Source of the DNA: Phycisphaerales bacterium
Lineage (GTDB): Bacteria > Planctomycetota > Phycisphaerae > Sedimentisphaerales > Anaerohalosphaeraceae
Assembly (NCBI GenBank): GCA_003152975.1
Contig: PMBP01000331.1
Location: 504-9,876 of the forward strand
Reading direction: 5' to 3'
Length of the DNA stretch: 9,373 nt
Shown here: positions 5,326 through 9,373 of the stretch, piece after piece
Layout: every line of letters begins with the position of its first letter
Numbering within the stretch: position 1 is the stretch's first letter
Made by a program: the position numbers and the translations under genes
Notes under the pieces: model-generated
Told to the model about the DNA's origin: nothing
The model's database searches: none
The model's input: the letters and a program-made list of their open reading frames with translations, nothing else

Positions 5326-7448
5326 TAGTATCCTGCTAAAATTTTTTCAGAAATTTGTTCCGGGGCCTTTTCATAGCACAACGGCTCCATGGTAAAGCTC
5401 CCCCGGCCGGCTGTTGCCCCCCGCAATTCGCCGGCATAACCGAACATTTCGCTCAGGGGTACATTGGCGTCAATAACCCGGATATTCGTATGAATTCGTG
5501 TGTCGGTGATCATGCCCCGCTTGGAAATCAGATTCCCCTGGACGGCCCCGTAATAATTATCCGGGACCGTGACTTCCACTTTCATGATCGGTTCCAGCAG
5601 GATGGGCCCGGCGGCACGAAGGGCTTCCCGAACGGCCAGCATTCCGGCCTGTTCAAAGGCCACTTCCGACGAATCGACCGTATGGAAGGAGCCATCCAGA
5701 AGCCGGGCCTTGACCCCAAACACAGGAAAACCGCCCAAATTGCCGGTTGCCAGACCCATTTTGATGCCCCGCTCCACGGGCGAAATGTATTCCTTGGGGA
5801 TCGAACCGCCAATAATAGCGTTTTCGAACTCATTTTTCATGCTGATATGGTTATTTTCATCCCGTAACGGCTCTATTTCAATAATGGCATGGCCGTATTG
5901 ACCCCGGCCGCCGGTCTGTTTGACAAACTTCGCTTCCCCCCCCGCAGTACGGGTAATGGCCTCTTTATAGGCCACTCGCGGTCGGCCAACCCGGATATCC
6001 ACCCCCAGATCGCGGGTAATCTTGTGCTGCAGGATCTCCAGATGAAGCTCGCCCATGCCGCACATGATAGTCTGGCCGGTTTCCGCGTCGTACCGACAGT
6101 TGAAGGTCGGGTCTTCCCGCCGGAGGGTATTCAAGGCCTCGGACAACTTCATACGGTCGGCGGACGATTTGGGCTCAATAGACATGCTGACCACGGTCTC
6201 GGGGAAACTGATGCTTTCCAGGATAACCGGGGACCGGGTATCGCACAGGGTATCGCCGGTCAGGGTCTCTTTAAGTCCGATAACGGCCACGATATCCCCC
6301 GCCTGAGCCGAGTCGATGATATCTCGGGAACTGGCGTGCATCTCGAAGATGCGGGTAATGTTTTCCTTGCAGTCGCGCGAGCTGTTATAGATCCGGCTGC
6401 CCTTGTGGAGTTTGCCTTGATAAATGCGAATAAAGTACAGATCCCCGTGTTTGTCGCCGGTGATCTTGAAGGCCAGACCCACGAACGGTTTCTCGGTATC
6501 GCAGACAATCTTGATATCTTTTTTGTCGTGGCCGGGCTTGTGGCCGAAAATCTCCGGCCGATCGAGGGGCGACGGCAGAAACGCCGTCACGCCGTCAAGA
6601 AGCTTGCGGATGCCCATATTCCGCAACGCCGCCCCGACAAACAATGGGTGAAATCGCCCCGTCAGAGTGCCCTTGCGAATCGCCGCCACAACCGCCTGGT
6701 TGTCGATCGGTTCATTGTGGATATAGGCATCCATCAAGTGCTCGTCGAACTCGGCGGCCGCTTCAATCATATCGTGCCGCCAGTGTTCGGCCGCATCCTT
6801 GAGCGATTCCGGGATTTCCGCTTCTTCGTAACTGGCGCCCACATCTTCCTGGTGGAAATAGAAGGCCTTCATGGAAATCAGGTCGATCAGACCCTCGAAG
6901 GTCGAGTCCTGCCCGATGGGGTATTGCACCGGCACCGGATGGGCGGCGAGCTTCTCGCGGATGCTCTGGACCGACATTTCGAAGTCCGCCCCGGTCTTGT
7001 CCATCTTGTTCAAAAAGCACAGGCACGGCAGATGGTACTTTTGCCCCTGCCGCCAGACAGTTTCGCTCTGGGCCTGGACGCCTTCGCTGGCGTCGAAGAC
7101 CGCAATCGCCCCATCCAGCACCCGCAGGGACCGTTCGACTTCGGCGGTGAAATCCACATGGCCGGGGGTGTCGATCAGGTTGATCTGGTGGTCGCCCCAC
7201 GGGCAGCGGGTCGCCGCCGAAGTGATGGTGATGCCTCGCTCTTGCTCTTCCTCGAGGTAATCCATGACGGCGGTTCCCTCGTGGACCTCGCCGATCTTGT
7301 AGGTCTTGCCTGAAAAATATAGGATCCGTTCCGACACCGTCGTCTTGCCGGCGTCAATATGCGCCATAACCCCGATATTCCGTAATTTGGATAATGAATC
7401 CGACATTGTCATTCTGTTTTCAATCTTTCGGGGACACAGAATACCCAT
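5322..7448 (-). CDS. fusA: Translation elongation factor G
   Basis: EF-G is the ribosomal translocase GTPase, also acting in ribosome recycling. All five domains are present in 708 residues: P-loop AHIDAGKTT (29-37), switch region RGITITSAAT (71-80), DTPGH (93-97), NKMD (147-150), a G5-like VGAALRN (271-277); domain II about 310-410; domain III with SADRMKLSEALNTLRREDPTF (429-449) and GMGELHLEIL (464-473); domain IV with KQTGGRGQYGH (510-520), GGSIPKEYI (547-555) and the tip His589 in FHTVDSSEV; domain V with LLEPIMKVEVTVPDNYYGAVQG (key E619, P620, M622). The start is uncertain: the ATG at 7448 adds 12-14 residues (MGILCPRKIENR) not typical of EF-G, while ATG codons at 7412 and 7406 (MSDSLSKLRNIG) match the family better; none has a strong ribosome binding site. 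A strong terminator lies just upstream, and no tuf follows. Confidence 0.97.
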   Translation of the reverse strand: MGILCPRKIENRMTMSDSLSKLRNIGVMAHIDAGKTTVSERILYFSGKTYKIGEVHEGTAVMDYLEEEQERGITITSAATRCPWGDHQINLIDTPGHVDFTAEVERSLRVLDGAIAVFDASEGVQAQSETVWRQGQKYHLPCLCFLNKMDKTGADFEMSVQSIREKLAAHPVPVQYPIGQDSTFEGLIDLISMKAFYFHQEDVGASYEEAEIPESLKDAAEHWRHDMIEAAAEFDEHLMDAYIHNEPIDNQAVVAAIRKGTLTGRFHPLFVGAALRNMGIRKLLDGVTAFLPSPLDRPEIFGHKPGHDKKDIKIVCDTEKPFVGLAFKITGDKHGDLYFIRIYQGKLHKGSRIYNSSRDCKENITRIFEMHASSRDIIDSAQAGDIVAVIGLKETLTGDTLCDTRSPVILESISFPETVVSMSIEPKSSADRMKLSEALNTLRREDPTFNCRYDAETGQTIMCGMGELHLEILQHKITRDLGVDIRVGRPRVAYKEAITRTAGGEAKFVKQTGGRGQYGHAIIEIEPLRDENNHISMKNEFENAIIGGSIPKEYISPVERGIKMGLATGNLGGFPVFGVKARLLDGSFHTVDSSEVAFEQAGMLAVREALRAAGPILLEPIMKVEVTVPDNYYGAVQGNLISKRGMITDTRIHTNIRVIDANVPLSEMFGYAGELRGATAGRGSFTMEPLCYEKAPEQISEKILAGYY

Positions 7449-7475
7449 GTCCCATCATCCGAAATTCGTCATAAC

Positions 7476-7517
7476 AAAAAAACTGCCACGACCATTGGAA
7501 CCCAACAGCCGTGGCAG
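7476..7517 (-). terminator. Strong intrinsic terminator between rpsG and fusA
   Basis: A 16-position stem runs from 7502-7517 to 7483-7498, with outer eight pairs CTGCCACG/CGTGGCAG, a middle part with G-U pairs, and inner TTGG/CCAA around the loop GTT. Seven T follow directly (7476-7482). It begins 13 bases after the rpsG stop and ends 27 bases before the first fusA ATG, too close for an ordinary promoter to be placed wholly between them upstream of 7448. It may be a full terminator, or an attenuator that lowers fusA transcription relative to rpsL-rpsG. Confidence 0.85.
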
Positions 7518-7530
7518 ATCAGTACGCTCC

Positions 7531-8004
7531 TTACCAGGCGAAATGCGCAAAGGCCTTGTTGGCCTCCGCCATACGGTGCACATTCTCGCGGGTGGAGATC
7601 GCGGCGCCTTCCTTGTTGAAGGCGTCCATCAGTTCGCCGGCCAATCGGTCGCCCATGGGCTTGCCCTTCTTGGCGCGGGCCGCGGCGATGATCCACCGAA
7701 TCGCCAGCGACTGCTGGCGGCGCGGGCTGACCTGCATCGGAACCTGATAGCTGGCTCCGCCGACCCGACGGCTGCGGACTTCCAGCATGGGTTTGACATT
7801 GTTCACCGCCGTCAGGAACACTTCCAGCGGGGCCGTCTCCTTGATCTTCTTGGCGACGATGTCCATCGCCTCATAAAAGACCTGCTGGGCAACGCTCTTC
7901 TTGCCCTGCCACATCAGGCAGTTGATGAACTTGGTCGTCAGCATATCCGGGTACTTCGGATCGGGCTTGATCTGGATTCGTTCGCTAATAAATTTCTTCG
8001 ACAT
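7531..8004 (-). CDS. rpsG: 30S ribosomal protein S7
   Basis: S7 nucleates assembly of the small-subunit head and contacts E-site tRNA; in E. coli it regulates the str operon translationally. The 157 residues match family length. Motifs: start MSKKFISERIQIKPDPKY, TKFINCLMWQGKKSVAQ (24-40), the VEVRSRRVGGASYQVP-type segment here as LEVRSRRVGGASYQVPMQV, then RWIIAAAR, and the C-terminal TRENVHRMAEANKAFAHFAW with the final Trp that E. coli K-12 lengthens past. A good ribosome binding site (AAGGTG) is about 6 bases before the ATG at 8004. It lies 32 bases after rpsL and 13 before a strong terminator. Confidence 0.98.
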   Translation of the reverse strand: MSKKFISERIQIKPDPKYPDMLTTKFINCLMWQGKKSVAQQVFYEAMDIVAKKIKETAPLEVFLTAVNNVKPMLEVRSRRVGGASYQVPMQVSPRRQQSLAIRWIIAAARAKKGKPMGDRLAGELMDAFNKEGAAISTRENVHRMAEANKAFAHFAW

Positions 8005-8036
8005 GCATGCACCTTCGTTATGGGCTCAATGGCCGG

Positions 8037-8405
8037 TTACTTCGGGCTCTTGGCCCCGTATTTGCTGCGGCCCTGTTTTCGGTTAGTCACGCCAGCACAG
8101 TCCAGCACGCCGCGGACGACATGGTAACGAACGCCCGGCAGGTCCCGCACACGGCCGCCTCGGATCATCACTGTGCTGTGTTCCTGCAGGTTGTGATCGA
8201 CGCCGCCGATGTAGGTCGTGACTTCCTTACCGTTGGTCAGCCGCACGCGGGCGATTTTCCGCAGGGCCGAGTTGGGTTTCTTGGGCGTTTGGGTCCGCAC
8301 GATCAGACACACGCCGCGTTTCTGAGGCGACCCGGAAATATCCGAGACGCGTTTCTTGCCTTTGGACTTGCGTTTGTTCCGAACCAATTGATTGATTGTC
8401 GGCAT
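8037..8405 (-). CDS. rpsL: 30S ribosomal protein S12
   Basis: S12 sits in the decoding centre and controls accuracy; it is the streptomycin-response protein. From the ATG at 8405 it has 122 residues, the normal length: [21 protein letters not shown] (26-33), [11 protein letters not shown] (40-50), [12 protein letters not shown] segment as DHNLQEHS (70-77), [19 protein letters not shown] (81-99) and SKYGAKSPK at the end. The frame stays open to an ATG at 8444, but GGAG at 8411-8414 and the family start favour 8405. Lys42-Lys43 are as in streptomycin-sensitive bacteria, while the position equivalent to E. coli Lys88 (counting Met) is Arg87 here; the methylthiolated Asp next to it is kept (Asp88). 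It follows rpoC by 62 bases and precedes rpsG by 32. Confidence 0.98.
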   Translation of the reverse strand: MPTINQLVRNKRKSKGKKRVSDISGSPQKRGVCLIVRTQTPKKPNSALRKIARVRLTNGKEVTTYIGGVDHNLQEHSTVMIRGGRVRDLPGVRYHVVRGVLDCAGVTNRKQGRSKYGAKSPK

Positions 8406-8410
8406 AACTG

Positions 8411-8414
8411 CTCC
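8411..8414 (-). promoter_or_regulatory. Ribosome binding site that fixes the rpsL start
   Basis: GGAG lies 5 bases before the ATG at 8405 and supports that start over the upstream in-frame ATG at 8444, which would add 13 residues absent from the S12 family. Confidence 0.65.
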
Positions 8415-8467
8415 ACTCGAACTTTCGTCGTTTCGCGTCGCCATCCCGCAACTCGGGACGCGACCCG

Positions 8468-9373
8468 TTAATCCAATCCCAACGCCGCCTTAACGGCCTT
8501 CTCGGCCGCGGCCTCGGCCTCGCGGGTTTCCCGCAATTCTTCGAGCTGCTTGGGCAATGGCGCTTCGGCCAGATGCTTGACCCGCATATCCTGGTACCGG
8601 CGGAAACCCGTTCCGGCCGGGATCAGGTGGCCCAGGATCACATTTTCCTTAAGACCGCGTAAATTGTCGATTCTACCTTCCAGCGCCGCTTCTGTCAATA
8701 CCTTTGTTGTTTCCTGGAAACTGGCGGCGGAAATAAAGCTGTCCGATTGCAGCGAGGCCTTGGTAATGCCCAGCAACAGGGTCGTCGCCGTGGCCGGACG
8801 GGGCTTTTTACCCTTGGCCGGCGAGCCGCCGAGCAGTTCGACCTTTTCGGCGGCCGCATCCAGTTCGTCCTTGGTTACCAGAGCCCCGACCTTCAGATCG
8901 GTATCCCCCGGATCGCTGATCCGGAGTTGGTGCGATAGGGCCTCATTGGTCCGGCGGAAATCGAGCTTATCGACCACTTCCCCGGGCAGGTAACCGGTGT
9001 CGCCGATCGATTCGATCTCGACCTTGCTCATCATCTGGCCGAGAATGATCTCGATGTGCTTGTCGCTGATCGTCACGCTCTGGGCCCGATACACATTCTG
9101 GATTTCCCTCTGCAGATACCGCTGCAGGGCCTCTTCGCCCTTGATCCGCAGGATATCATGCGGGACCAGCGGTCCGTCGGTCAACGCATCGCCGGCGTCC
9201 ACGCGGTCGCCGGTATGGAAGTTCAGATGCCGATCGCGCGGAACATGGTGTTCCTTTTCCATCTTCTCGCTGCGGATGATGATGGTCATCTTGCCGCGGC
9301 GATTGTCGCTCTTAAGTTCGACGGTGCCGCTGATCTCGGCCATCGCTGCCGGATCCTTGGGCTTGCGGGCCTC
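8468..9373 (-). CDS. rpoC: DNA-directed RNA polymerase subunit beta', C-terminal 301 residues (runs off the right edge)
   Basis: The beta' subunit forms half of the RNA polymerase catalytic cleft; this is its C-terminal part. The frame is open to the window edge, so the ATG at 9343 (residue 11 of the visible part) is internal, not a start. Visible motifs: [13 protein letters not shown] (4-16), [14 protein letters not shown] (66-79), [26 protein letters not shown] (86-111; key Q92, Y95, H106, E108), then [33 protein letters not shown] at 199-231 (key G202, T204, S211, F219, T222, T228) and [17 protein letters not shown] (241-257), the hallmark near the beta' C-terminus. Between 120 and 190 there are two GDT-containing segments, a longer linker than in E. 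coli but usual in many other phyla. A charged Ala/Glu-rich tail ends the protein. It sits 62 bases before rpsL, the classic rpoBC-str junction. Confidence 0.98.
   Translation of the reverse strand, partial: EARKPKDPAAMAEISGTVELKSDNRRGKMTIIIRSEKMEKEHHVPRDRHLNFHTGDRVDAGDALTDGPLVPHDILRIKGEEALQRYLQREIQNVYRAQSVTISDKHIEIILGQMMSKVEIESIGDTGYLPGEVVDKLDFRRTNEALSHQLRISDPGDTDLKVGALVTKDELDAAAEKVELLGGSPAKGKKPRPATATTLLLGITKASLQSDSFISAASFQETTKVLTEAALEGRIDNLRGLKENVILGHLIPAGTGFRRYQDMRVKHLAEAPLPKQLEELRETREAEAAAEKAVKAALGLD

Noticed and set aside
5889..7313. Long plus-strand open frame of 474 codons opposite fusA
   Set aside because: It is antisense to a certain EF-G gene, shows no recognisable domain, and long antisense frames are common in GC-rich genes.
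8406..8444. Thirteen-residue N-terminal extension of S12
   Set aside because: The ribosome binding site at 8411-8414 and the family start both point to 8405.
8434..8462. Hairpin between rpoC and rpsL (TCCCG/CGGGA, with outer CGCG/CGCG)
   Set aside because: The stem is short and interrupted, with no T run; too weak to call a terminator or leader element.
8755..9020. Apparent duplication of a GDT-containing segment in RpoC
   Set aside because: Two such segments occur in beta' of many phyla, as I remember the family; probably ordinary.
8468..9343. ATG at 9343 as a gene start
   Set aside because: The frame continues upstream to the window edge with RpoC sequence (KPKDPAA), so this Met is internal.

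Overview
The window is the junction of the bacterial str and S10 ribosomal-protein gene clusters, all transcribed on the minus strand. In transcription order (right to left) it holds rpoC (3' end), rpsL, rpsG, fusA, a 376-base intergenic region, then rpsJ, rplC, rplD, rplW, rplB, rpsS, rplV, rpsC and rplP (5' part). No plus-strand gene is supported. No tuf gene lies between fusA and rpsJ.

The organism is probably a member of the Planctomycetota, possibly Phycisphaerae. This rests on remembered family resemblance, not a search: the RpoC string [13 protein letters not shown], the L2 motif HPMGGGEGR, the L4 motif KLYRQKGTG, and the L16 style with [13 protein letters not shown] and LEPSW. Coding regions are GC-rich and stop codons are mostly TAA, with TGA for rpsS, rplW and fusA and TAG for rplD.

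Region by region: 8468-9373 encodes the C-terminal 301 residues of RNA polymerase beta'. 7531-8405 carries S12 and S7. A strong intrinsic terminator (7476-7517) then stands between rpsG and fusA. fusA (5322-7448) is a complete EF-G gene. The region 4946-5321 has a consensus-like promoter over the fusA stop codon and several RNA hairpins, and looks like a long structured leader for the S10 cluster. 1-4945 is the S10 cluster in canonical order with short gaps (8-45 bases).

Four things depart from the ordinary. (1) L22 carries an in-frame N-terminal domain of about 76 residues that resembles an XRE/Cro-type helix-turn-helix, with no usual start codon at the normal L22 beginning. (2) The L23 gene, easily missed because it starts with GTG, has an in-frame TAG at codon 51 although both flanking halves look like conserved L23. 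(3) S3 has a 68-residue tail rich in Gly and Arg. (4) fusA and the S10 cluster are each preceded by terminator-like or switch-like RNA structures. The encoded products act together in protein synthesis: subunits of both ribosomal subunits, the translocase EF-G, and the polymerase that transcribes them.
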